41,516 bases of DNA, from positions 1 to 41,516 of the forward strand of contig JAFRSO010000044.1 in the NCBI GenBank assembly GCA_017427545.1. Direction: 5' to 3'. This stretch comes from Selenomonadaceae bacterium. Its GTDB lineage: Bacteria; Bacillota; Negativicutes; Selenomonadales; Selenomonadaceae. The number at the start of each line of letters is the position of its first letter. Position 1 is the first letter of the stretch. The position numbers were made by a program, and so were the translations under genes. This document shows, one piece after another, positions 8,498 through 15,329 of this stretch. Under the pieces are notes generated by a model. It did no database searches, was not told the origin of the DNA, and worked only from the letters and a program-made list of their open reading frames with translations.

Positions 8498-9598
8498 TCA
8501 ATCAAGCATAAGCAGCAGGAAATAAATGACGGGCATTAGTATGAGTGAACACAGCGCGGGATATAAGACGGCTTTTGTTTTGTCGTAAGGCAGTGAACCG
8601 ACAACTTTACCCGTCTGCCCGTTCATCATGAAAGTATAGGGCTTGTCATTATAACGCGTCGTCAAAATCCACACGGGCACCATAGCATAGCTGACTTTGC
8701 CGACATCTTTAATGACCGCGGCATTTTCTACTTGCACAACGTCGAAATTTTCCAATGAACTTTGCAAAACTTCAATGGCGCTGTTCTCAACGCGTCTGTC
8801 CGCGCGGGCTGAACTTGTTTCGGCATTAACGTCGTATTTGTCGGCGAGGTAGCCTGTAAAGTAAGCCGCACTGAAATTTTCAAGCTCGTTGTAATTGAAC
8901 GGCTCGATACTCTCCATGTAAGCATCGTCCATCTTTTTTGAGCCGTCAACCGGAATTCGTTCAAAACTCATAGTGCCGGCGCGTCGACAGTTGTAAACGC
9001 TGATCTCCGTGATAATTTCGTTGGGCGTGGTGATGACGTGATGTTTTTCGGCGCGGAATTCAGCTTGCGCGGTGATTTTGGAATCGAAAAGCCAAAATGG
9101 CACGTACATTGGCTGAATTGCCTCGACGCGATTGTTGGCAGTGAAATTGCTCGGCAGAAGCATATGCCCCTTGTAAAATTCTTTCAAGGCGTTGACAGCG
9201 TCCTGCTTAGTCTTCTTGAAGGGAATGACATAATCGGGCTTTAACATGCCGTCGAAACGCTTGGGAATCATGGTCGGGTTTCCGCAATAAACACACTCGG
9301 TCGCCATAGTGTTTTCGTCACAGACAAGTTCTGCGCCGCAACTCGAACATGTGAAGGCGTGCAAAGCTTTAGCCTCGTCGCCTGACCACTCGGAGCCGGC
9401 GTTTTCAATTTCCCATTTAGCCTCTTGAGCTTCCGCCGCATGAACTGCCATTTCTTGTTTGCCGCGGAAAAGTTCTTCAATCGCACTGACTTCAAATTCC
9501 GTGCCGCAGTATTCGCAGGTGACAGTTTTCTTGCCGGGCAAAAAACTAAGTGGCGCGCCGCAATTCGGACATTTATAACTAACCGATGAATCAGCCAT
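8498..9598 (-). CDS. YdjG-like zinc-ribbon membrane-anchored protein
   Basis: 366 residues with two N-terminal zinc ribbons: C10/C13/C28/C31 (KCPNCG, CEYCG) and C84/C87/C102/C105 (CSSCG, CVYCG). A long central region follows, containing the PMYVPFWLFD motif seen in this family, and a C-terminal hydrophobic helix (about 344-365) ends the protein. This matches Bacillus YdjG and TFIIB-type zinc-ribbon proteins that work with TPM and SPFH partners. It is followed by the TPM gene, and a YdjI-like SPFH gene lies 30 kb away at 40013. The ATG at 9598 has AAGGGAG upstream in a leader nearly identical to that of the coiled-coil gene at 10474. Confidence 0.75.
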   Translation of the reverse strand: MADSSVSYKCPNCGAPLSFLPGKKTVTCEYCGTEFEVSAIEELFRGKQEMAVHAAEAQEAKWEIENAGSEWSGDEAKALHAFTCSSCGAELVCDENTMATECVYCGNPTMIPKRFDGMLKPDYVIPFKKTKQDAVNALKEFYKGHMLLPSNFTANNRVEAIQPMYVPFWLFDSKITAQAEFRAEKHHVITTPNEIITEISVYNCRRAGTMSFERIPVDGSKKMDDAYMESIEPFNYNELENFSAAYFTGYLADKYDVNAETSSARADRRVENSAIEVLQSSLENFDVVQVENAAVIKDVGKVSYAMVPVWILTTRYNDKPYTFMMNGQTGKVVGSLPYDKTKAVLYPALCSLILMPVIYFLLLMLD

Positions 9599-9615
9599 AA
9601 AAAAATCTCCCTTCT

Positions 9616-9699
9616 TAGGAACTAGTAATTAGGAACCTGTAACTAGTAGGAATTAGTAATCTAGTTCCTAGTTCCTAGTTCCTAGTTCCTAGTTCCTAT
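9616..9699. repeat. Heptanucleotide-repeat element with inverted arms
   Basis: TAGGAAC/TAGTAAT/CTGTAAC/TAGTAGG units followed by five TTCCTAG-type heptamers, all in one 7-base register. The arms are reverse complements. The purine arm abuts the ribosome site of the YdjG-like gene. Confidence 0.85.
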
Positions 9700-9717
9700 T
9701 ATACCAAACAATCAGAT

Positions 9718-9741
9718 AAAAAAACAGAGCCGTGAGGCTCC
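9718..9741 (-). terminator. Rho-independent terminator (minus strand)
   Basis: On the minus strand GGAGCC-TCAC-GGCTCT forms a tight hairpin (GAGCC 9727-9731 with GGCTC 9736-9740 on the plus strand), followed by seven T. It ends the coiled-coil gene transcript. Confidence 0.85.
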
Positions 9742-9751
9742 GTCGAAATTT

Positions 9752-10474
9752 TTAACGCTGTTCTTGCGGCGGCTGATTATATTGTTGCGGTTGATTATAT
9801 TGCTGCTGATTCGCATCGTATTGCGGCTGATTATATTGTTGCTGCGGCTGATTGTATTGCTGATTTTGGTCGTATTGCTGATTATATTGCTGCTGGTCGT
9901 AAGATTGATTATAAGTGCTTTGTGCGCTGTAAGATTGAGCGTAGGCCTGTTGAGCCGCCTGTTGATTCATTTGAAGTTTCGCCTGCTGTAAAATTTGTCG
10001 AGCATTTTCAAGACCCGCTTGAGCCTGCTGAACGCCTTGGAAAGTATTTGTCACGTGAGCAATCAGCTGGTCGAAAACTTGATTGGCGTAACGGTCGGCA
10101 TCCTCCTGCAGTTGCTTGGAATTTTGCCGCGTCCGCTCCATAATTTCAGCTTCCTGCTGTTGAGCTTGACTTAAAACCATTCGCGACTTTTCACGCGCCT
10201 TGACGACGATATCATTTTCATCAAGCATTTGCTCAACCTGCATATGCGCCTGTTTGATGATGTTGGCCGCTTCAGCTTGAGCGTTCTGCAAAATGTTATC
10301 GCGTTCCTTCATGACTTCGGTAGCGTGGTCGAGTTCAACCGGTAAATCTTTCCGCAACTCTTCCACAAGGTGAATCAATTCTTCTTCCGATATAATTGTT
10401 TTGTTCGTCAGCGGCAGGTGAGGTGCTCCCGCCACGAGACTTTCTATTTTGTCCAACGTGTTGCGTACTGCCAT
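9752..10474 (-). CDS. Coiled-coil protein with Q/N/Y-rich (prion-like) tail
   Basis: 240 residues. Residues about 30-165 are strongly helical and charged, resembling DivIVA-like or ATP-synthase subunit b/V-type subunit H-like coiled coils (for example ERDNILQNAQAEAANIIKQA). Residues about 168-240 are almost entirely Gln, Asn, Tyr, Ser, Pro and Asp, with QYNQP at 206-210, 213-217, 225-229 and 231-235 and related QYNQQ/QYDQ units. No signal peptide and no transmembrane helix. ATG 10474 has AAGGGAG upstream. It lies downstream of coaD, separated by a heptad repeat, and is closed by a strong terminator. DivIVA-like positioning is possible but not shown. Confidence 0.65.
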   Translation of the reverse strand: MAVRNTLDKIESLVAGAPHLPLTNKTIISEEELIHLVEELRKDLPVELDHATEVMKERDNILQNAQAEAANIIKQAHMQVEQMLDENDIVVKAREKSRMVLSQAQQQEAEIMERTRQNSKQLQEDADRYANQVFDQLIAHVTNTFQGVQQAQAGLENARQILQQAKLQMNQQAAQQAYAQSYSAQSTYNQSYDQQQYNQQYDQNQQYNQPQQQYNQPQYDANQQQYNQPQQYNQPPQEQR

Positions 10475-10490
10475 AAAAAATCTCCCTTCT

Positions 10491-10561
10491 TAGGAACTAG
10501 TAATTAGGAACTGGGAACTAGTAGGAATTAGTAGAAACTAGTTCCTAGTTCCTAGTTCCTT
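10491..10561. repeat. Heptanucleotide-repeat element overlapping the 3' end of coaD
   Basis: TAGGAAC/TAGTAAT-type units, a short loop, then TTCCTAG units. The TTCCTAG arm, read on the minus strand, encodes the last residues of CoaD and its TAG stop (plus-strand CTA at 10538-10540). Confidence 0.85.
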
Positions 10562-11038
10562 ACCTTTAAACTTCGCTTGAAGCGCAAACTCCACGCACTC
10601 CGGAACAAGTCCGTGAACATCGCCGCCGAAATGCGCCAATTCCCTCACGCCCGAAGAACTTATAAACAAAAATTCCGGAGCTGTCAATAAAAAAATTGTT
10701 TCGGAGGTCGGGATAAGGTGCCTCATCATTTGAGCCTTGTTGACTTCGTATTCAAAATCGGCGGCCGAACGAAGTCCGCGGATAATCAAATTTACGTCGT
10801 GACTTCTGATATAATCGGCGGCCAATCCGTTGCAAGCGTCGACAGTCAAGTTGTCAATGTGGACGGTCGCCTCGCGCAAAAGTTCAACGCGCTCTTGCAT
10901 GTTGAAAAGATATTTTTTCGTTTCGTTAATGAATACGCAGACAATCAGCTCGTCAACGAGTTTTGCCGCCCGCTCAAAGATATTTATGTGACCGTTGGTG
11001 ACGGGATCGAAACTCCCCGTGCAAAGTGCTCTTTTCAT
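10538..11038 (-). CDS. coaD: Phosphopantetheine adenylyltransferase
   Basis: Transfers AMP from ATP to 4'-phosphopantetheine in coenzyme A synthesis. Motifs: TGSFDPVTNGH (7-17) with the nucleotidyltransferase GH pair, RGLRSAADFEYE in the middle and ISSSGVRE (the ISSTxVR equivalent) near 127-134. At 166 residues it is slightly longer than usual. The final residues ELGTRN and the stop codon come from a heptad repeat, so the original C-terminus probably ended a few residues earlier or differently. The ATG at 11038 has AAAGGAT upstream. It is downstream of rsmD, a common Firmicute pairing, with another repeat element between. Confidence 0.95.
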   Translation of the reverse strand: MKRALCTGSFDPVTNGHINIFERAAKLVDELIVCVFINETKKYLFNMQERVELLREATVHIDNLTVDACNGLAADYIRSHDVNLIIRGLRSAADFEYEVNKAQMMRHLIPTSETIFLLTAPEFLFISSSGVRELAHFGGDVHGLVPECVEFALQAKFKGKELGTRN

Positions 11039-11052
11039 ATCGGTATCCTTTC

Positions 11053-11122
11053 TTAGGGAACAGGGAACTGGGAACAGGGATTAGATTTTACTGCTCCCTA
11101 ATCCCTAACCCTAATCCCTAAC
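11053..11122. repeat. Heptanucleotide-repeat element between rsmD and coaD
   Basis: GGGAACA/GGGAACT/GGGATTA units, a short T-rich loop, then CCCTAAT-type units. The right arm supplies the last residues (RD) and TAG stop of RsmD on the minus strand (CTA at 11111-11113). Confidence 0.8.
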
Positions 11123-11653
11123 TATCGTTATCGCCGTCGTATGACCGTAAGTTATTTGTCGGACGAGTTGAAAATTTTTCGGCACGTCTAAAATTTCTTC
11201 CGCGCCATGTTCGACAATCATCAAGCCGCTTAGCAAGTTCAGTTCGTCGACGAGATTTAATGATTTTTGCGCCAGACCTTTTGCATACGGCGGGTCGCTG
11301 AAAATTAAATCGAACGAGAGATTTTGTTTTGCCAGCCGCGATAAAATTTTCTCGAAGTCGCCGCGAATGATTTTGCAATTATCGAACTTCGCCCGCTGTA
11401 AATTGTCGCGAATGATTTCAACCGTCGCCGTGTCGATGAATGTTGCCGAACTTGCGCCGCGTGAAATTGATTCCAGCCCTAACGCACCTGTTCCCGCGAA
11501 AATATCCAGCACCGCTTCAACTTCCGAAAAATTTATCAGCCCGTTCAATATGCTGAAAAGTGATTCCTTAACGCGGTCGGCAGTCGGTCTCGTCAAAAAA
11601 TTTTTGGGCGTCTTGAGCCTCAAGCCCTTAGCCCTTCCCGTAATAATTCGCAT
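11111..11653 (-). CDS. rsmD: 16S rRNA (guanine966-N2)-methyltransferase
   Basis: 180 residues with the RsmD layout: MRIITGRAKGLRL at the start, RPTADRVKESLF, the SAM-binding LDIFAGTGALGLESISRGA (about 48-67) and the catalytic SDPPY motif (about 119-123) for N2-methylation of guanine. It starts 6 bases after the ilvA stop with no strong ribosome site, which suggests translational coupling. The last two residues and the stop lie in the heptad repeat. It is a housekeeping enzyme acting on the small ribosomal subunit. Confidence 0.93.
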   Translation of the reverse strand: MRIITGRAKGLRLKTPKNFLTRPTADRVKESLFSILNGLINFSEVEAVLDIFAGTGALGLESISRGASSATFIDTATVEIIRDNLQRAKFDNCKIIRGDFEKILSRLAKQNLSFDLIFSDPPYAKGLAQKSLNLVDELNLLSGLMIVEHGAEEILDVPKNFQLVRQITYGHTTAITIVRD

Positions 11654-11659
11654 GATATT

Positions 11660-12934
11660 TTATCGGAGCAAGTCAATTTTTTCAATCTCGTAGCCGTTAC
11701 GATTCAACGCGGCAACAATCCTGTCAATGTGCGCTTGATTGTGCGTCTCAACCGTGACTTCCAGCACGACCTTTTTGAAACTGTCGGTGACGCGAGCTTG
11801 ATCGTGTTCAAGCTTGATGACGTTGGCATTTTCTTCCGTCAAAATCCGCGAAACGTTCAAAAGTTCGCCGGGCTTATCGGCCAGTAAAACTCCGAAGCAG
11901 AAAATTCTTCCGCGGACAATCAGAGCTTTATCAATCAGCGCGCTCAACGTGGAAATGTCGATGTTACCGCCGCTGACAATCGCCACAACTTTTTTGCCCT
12001 TGAAGTTAAGCTTATTCAACGCCGCCAAACTCAAGACGCCTGCGCCCTCGGCAATGAGTTTGTGCTTTTCGATGAGGAAGAGCAACGCTGACATAATTTC
12101 CATTTCGTTGACGGTGATAATTTCGTCGAGATATTTTTGGCAGAAGGCAAAAGTCAAATCGCCGGCCGTCTTGACTGCGCAACCGTCGGCAACCGTGTCG
12201 GAACTTTTGAGCGAAACAATCTTGCCCGCGTCGAGAGCAGCTTTCATGCACGCAGCATTTTCCGGTTCGACGCCGATAACTTTAACTTGCGGGCTGACAA
12301 CTTTGGTAGCCAATGCCACGCCCGATGCAAATCCTCCGCCGCCTATCGGAACCAAAATTGCGTCAACGTCTTTGAGTTCGTTTATAATTTCAAGAGCCGT
12401 CGTGCCTTGACCGAGCAAAACTTCCAAGTCGTTGAAAGGGTGGACGTAAATATAGCCGTGCTTCTTGCAAAGTTCGAGGCTGTGTTGATAGGCGTCGTCG
12501 AAGCCGTCACCGTGCAGGATAACTTCCGCGCCGTAAGCTTTGGTCGCCTCAACCTTCAAAATCGGCGTGGTCGCGGGCATACAAATAACCGCCTTGACGC
12601 CGAGTTTTTGAGCAGCGAACGCGACGCCTTGAGCGTGATTGCCGGCCGATGCCGTGATAACTCCGCGTTTACGTTCCTCGTCACTCAAGTGGCTGATTTT
12701 GTTGTACGCGCCCCGCAACTTAAATGCGCCGGTATGTTGCATATTTTCGGGCTTGAGGAAAACTTCATTGCCGCTCGTCTCCGAAAAAAAATCGCTCTGG
12801 ATTAGTCGCGTCTTCTTGACGATACCGGCCAGTTGTTTATCAGCGCGGTAAACGTCGGCAATCGTCGTGCGTTCGACAATTTCAGCGGGTGAAAGTTTTT
12901 CCTCCGTCTCTGCAAGATTTTTCGTGTCGCTCAA
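11660..12934 (-). CDS. ilvA: Threonine ammonia-lyase (threonine dehydratase) with C-terminal ACT domain
   Basis: PLP enzyme converting threonine to 2-oxobutanoate, feeding isoleucine synthesis or threonine catabolism. The PLP lysine is in TGAFKLRGAYNK (K72), SAGNHAQGVA is the substrate/phosphate loop, and GGGGFASG is the PLP-phosphate glycine loop. A single ACT-like domain covers about 345-424. At 424 residues it matches the short IlvA/TdcB-with-ACT type. The frame opens at 12994 inside kptA, but TTG 12934 is preferred: GGGAGG lies 8-9 bases upstream and the start is 2 bases after the kptA stop. Second gene of the kptA-ilvA-rsmD operon. Confidence 0.92.
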   Translation of the reverse strand: MSDTKNLAETEEKLSPAEIVERTTIADVYRADKQLAGIVKKTRLIQSDFFSETSGNEVFLKPENMQHTGAFKLRGAYNKISHLSDEERKRGVITASAGNHAQGVAFAAQKLGVKAVICMPATTPILKVEATKAYGAEVILHGDGFDDAYQHSLELCKKHGYIYVHPFNDLEVLLGQGTTALEIINELKDVDAILVPIGGGGFASGVALATKVVSPQVKVIGVEPENAACMKAALDAGKIVSLKSSDTVADGCAVKTAGDLTFAFCQKYLDEIITVNEMEIMSALLFLIEKHKLIAEGAGVLSLAALNKLNFKGKKVVAIVSGGNIDISTLSALIDKALIVRGRIFCFGVLLADKPGELLNVSRILTEENANVIKLEHDQARVTDSFKKVVLEVTVETHNQAHIDRIVAALNRNGYEIEKIDLLR

Positions 12935-12936
12935 AA

Positions 12937-13473
12937 TTAAAAACCTCCCGTAATTCCCCGTAAATATTTCGCGGGGACATGCTCCGTCAGCCAAACGCCG
13001 TTGACCGACTTAAAAAATTTATAGCCGTCGATAAACATTTTGCCGCTTTCGACGAGAAAAATTTTCGGCACTCCATGACGACGCCCGACTTTTTCCGCAG
13101 TCTCAATGTCGCTCGACAAGTGAACATACAGCCGCGACATTTTCAGCAGACCTTGTGAAGTAATTGACGCACCATATCGCTCCGCCGTCCCGTGATATAA
13201 AATCTTCGGCGGCTCAAGTTCGGCAAGTTCCACGTCGACGGGGATTGAGTGTCCTTGATTCGCCCGTATCAATTTTTTGTCCGCGCTGAAAGAATATCGC
13301 CGCTTTTCATCTTGCGCAACTATCTGCTCAAGCGTCGCAAGATCAAGATTTTTCACGCGGCGAATCAGCTCGTCAACTTCCGCCCAACCGTGCTCATCCA
13401 GTTCAATTCCGACGATTTGCGGCTTGTGACGAAGTATCAGGCTCAAAAATTTGCTCGTCGACTTCAAGCTCAT
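12937..13473 (-). CDS. kptA: RNA 2'-phosphotransferase, Tpt1/KptA family
   Basis: Transfers an RNA 2'-phosphate to NAD+, giving ADP-ribose 1'',2''-cyclic phosphate. The 178-residue protein shows the family signatures: SKFLSLILRHKP (7-18), DEHGWAEVDEL (26-36), IRANQGHS (69-76), LYHGTA (about 92-97) and HLSSD (about 117-121), containing the conserved Arg-His-Arg-Arg set. Bacteria lack the eukaryotic tRNA-splicing substrate, so its bacterial role is unclear. It heads an operon with ilvA and rsmD; a G-rich ribosome site and a strong promoter lie upstream. Confidence 0.9.
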   Translation of the reverse strand: MSLKSTSKFLSLILRHKPQIVGIELDEHGWAEVDELIRRVKNLDLATLEQIVAQDEKRRYSFSADKKLIRANQGHSIPVDVELAELEPPKILYHGTAERYGASITSQGLLKMSRLYVHLSSDIETAEKVGRRHGVPKIFLVESGKMFIDGYKFFKSVNGVWLTEHVPAKYLRGITGGF

Positions 13474-13496
13474 TGCCCCCCGCGAAAATTTTTGTC

Positions 13497-13526
13497 ATTG
13501 TAACGTTGAAGTTAATTCGGTGTCAA
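13497..13526 (-). promoter_or_regulatory. Sigma-70 type promoter of kptA-ilvA-rsmD
   Basis: Minus strand TTGACA (plus 13521-13526), an 18-base spacer and TACAAT (plus 13497-13502). It lies 24 bases before the kptA start. Perfect -35 and 5/6 match at -10. Confidence 0.8.
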
Positions 13527-13570
13527 GAAAATTTTTTCCCATTACAGTTAGCTCAAGGGATTTACAGCAA

Positions 13571-13576
13571 TATAAT
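13571..13576 (+). promoter_or_regulatory. Probable -10 box for the methyltransferase gene
   Basis: A perfect TATAAT lies 54 bases before the ATG at 13631. The -35 is poor (TTAGCT at a 17-base spacing). It is the only promoter-like sequence on the plus strand of this gap. Confidence 0.45.
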
Positions 13577-13630
13577 TTTTGTGATAAAGTTTCAAAGAAT
13601 TTTAGATGTTTTAGATGTGGAGGTTTTTAA

Positions 13631-15211
13631 ATGAACAGTTGGAACGAAGGCTACTTCACCGATTCGACTTACACTTACGGCTACTACCGCGAATTGTCGC
13701 CGCATTTTTTACGCTGGTGCCTTTTGCTCAAGGGAATTGCTGCGCCGGAGATAACCGAGGACAGTTGCCATTGCGAGCTTGGATTCGGACAGGGCGTTTC
13801 GGCGAATATTCACGCGGCGGCCGTTCCAGGAAAATATTTCGGCACGGACTTCAATCCCGCTCACGCCACTAACGCCAATGAACTTGCTGAAGCTTCGGGC
13901 GCGAATGCAAAATTTTTCGAGGACAGCTTTGAGGAATTTTCCAAACGTGACGACTTGCCGCAATTCGATTCGGTCAGCTTTCACGGCATTTGGACTTGGG
14001 TCAGCGCGGAAAATCGTCGGCATATGTTGGAAATTGTCCGCCGTCATTTGAAATCGGGCGGCATGGTTTACAACAGCTATAATTGCTTGCCGGGCTGGGC
14101 ACCGAATGCCCCTCTGCGCGAACTGTTGACGCTTTACGACCACTACAAAGCAAACGGTGATACCAATGCTCGCGTGAAGTCGGCGTTTAAATTTATCGAG
14201 GACTTCATTGCCGCCGAACCCGCCTATGCAAATATCGCGCCGAATTTTAAATCCTACTTCGACAACATGAAAAATCTCAACGCCGATTACATTGCCCACG
14301 AGTATTTGAATTTGGATTGGGATTTGATGTATTTCGTTGACGTGGTTGAGCAGTGCAAAGATGCGAAGTTGGATTTTGCGATGAGTGCCATCCCGATGGA
14401 AACGCGTCAAGATATGTTCTTGCCCGAAAAGGCGCGCGAGTTCTTTAAGACCGTCGACAATCCGATTATGATTGAGCAGTTGCAGGATTATTTCATCAAT
14501 CGGCAATTCCGCAAAGATTTATTCGTTCGCGGAATACGTCGGCTGTCGAGGACGGAAGCTTACGACAAAATTTTCAATATGCGTTACGTGCTCTTGACGC
14601 CGCCTGAAGATGTGCCCATGGAAGTTTCGACCGGCGTGCGCAAGCTCAATTTGCTGGAAGAAATTTACAAACCGGTGCTGGAATTTTTAGCTGAAGGAAA
14701 TTACCGCCCGAAAGATTTGCATGAATACGCCGCTAAAACTAAAATTGAGGCTACGACGTTAATCGAACTTGTAACGGTTTTGGTAAGCACGGGGCACGTC
14801 ATGCCTTGCCAAAACGATAACGCCGTCAAGCAGGTTAAACGTTCTTGCGACAGGCTCAACGCTCACATTTGCGAACGCTCCGTTTATGGCGACGCGATTA
14901 ATTTCTTGGCAAGCCCGTTGACAGGTTGCGGCATTGAGGTCGGACGCTTCCAACAAATTTTCCTCAATCAATACAAAGCCGGCAATAAGACTGCGGATAA
15001 ACTTGCCGAGACGACGTGGAAAATTTTATCGCGGCTGGGAGAAAAATTCATCGTCGAGGACAAGCAGAAGTTGTCGAAAGATGACGGCGGCGCATTTAAA
15101 TATCCGCGAAAAGTTTTGGAGACGCCCGAAGAAAATTTAGCGCATACGAAAACTTTGGCGGAAAAATTCTTGACGCGTGTCCCGATATTGAGAGCCGCGC
15201 TCATCGTTTAA
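13631..15211 (+). CDS. Class I SAM methyltransferase with methyltransferase-regulatory domain
   Basis: 526 residues. The SAM-binding fold is N-terminal, with CELGFGQG (48-55) as the glycine loop, FGTDFNPAH as motif II, and FDSVSFHGIWTWVS downstream. The middle (about 215-310) resembles the methyltransferase regulatory domain family (PF10119), and a C-terminal all-helical part completes the protein. The substrate is unknown; relatives are often annotated near surface glycan or protein-modification loci. GGAGG lies 8 bases before the ATG. It is apparently a single-gene transcript between its own promoter and the hairpin upstream of hisD. Confidence 0.75.
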   Translation: MNSWNEGYFTDSTYTYGYYRELSPHFLRWCLLLKGIAAPEITEDSCHCELGFGQGVSANIHAAAVPGKYFGTDFNPAHATNANELAEASGANAKFFEDSFEEFSKRDDLPQFDSVSFHGIWTWVSAENRRHMLEIVRRHLKSGGMVYNSYNCLPGWAPNAPLRELLTLYDHYKANGDTNARVKSAFKFIEDFIAAEPAYANIAPNFKSYFDNMKNLNADYIAHEYLNLDWDLMYFVDVVEQCKDAKLDFAMSAIPMETRQDMFLPEKAREFFKTVDNPIMIEQLQDYFINRQFRKDLFVRGIRRLSRTEAYDKIFNMRYVLLTPPEDVPMEVSTGVRKLNLLEEIYKPVLEFLAEGNYRPKDLHEYAAKTKIEATTLIELVTVLVSTGHVMPCQNDNAVKQVKRSCDRLNAHICERSVYGDAINFLASPLTGCGIEVGRFQQIFLNQYKAGNKTADKLAETTWKILSRLGEKFIVEDKQKLSKDDGGAFKYPRKVLETPEENLAHTKTLAEKFLTRVPILRAALIV

Positions 15212-15233
15212 TTCAGTTAGGAGTTTAAAAAAC

Positions 15234-15258
15234 TTATTCCTTGTTCCTTATTCCTTAA
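15234..15258. repeat. Short heptanucleotide repeat (single arm)
   Basis: TTATTCC TTGTTCC TTATTCC TTA, 7-base period, after the methyltransferase gene. No complementary arm is present. Confidence 0.65.
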
Positions 15259-15281
15259 GAAAATATTTGCCTTGAATAAAA

Positions 15282-15315
15282 TTTTGCTGTAAAGTTACGG
15301 CAGAATTTTTTTTTT
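15282..15315 (+). terminator. Terminator-like hairpin directly before hisD
   Basis: TTTTGCTGTA (15282-15291) pairs over ten positions, two of them G-T, with TACGGCAGAA (15296-15305), followed by ten T. It ends only 15 bases before the hisD ATG. It may terminate the methyltransferase transcript, or act as an attenuator if the hisD promoter is upstream. A possible promoter, TTGCCT (15267-15272), 17 bases, TAAAGT (15290-15295), overlaps it. Confidence 0.75.
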
Positions 15316-15329
15316 ATGGGGGAAGGCTT

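Noticed and set aside
9616..9699. Direct repeats considered as a CRISPR array
   Set aside because: Units are 7 bases with no spacers of constant length and no cas genes nearby.
12935..12994. Longer IlvA start inside kptA
   Set aside because: The extra 20 residues do not resemble the family, and TTG 12934 has a GGGAGG site and sits just after the kptA stop.
15212..15329. His leader peptide attenuator
   Set aside because: No short ORF with a run of His codons lies upstream of hisD, so classical leader-peptide control is not supported even though a terminator-like hairpin is present.
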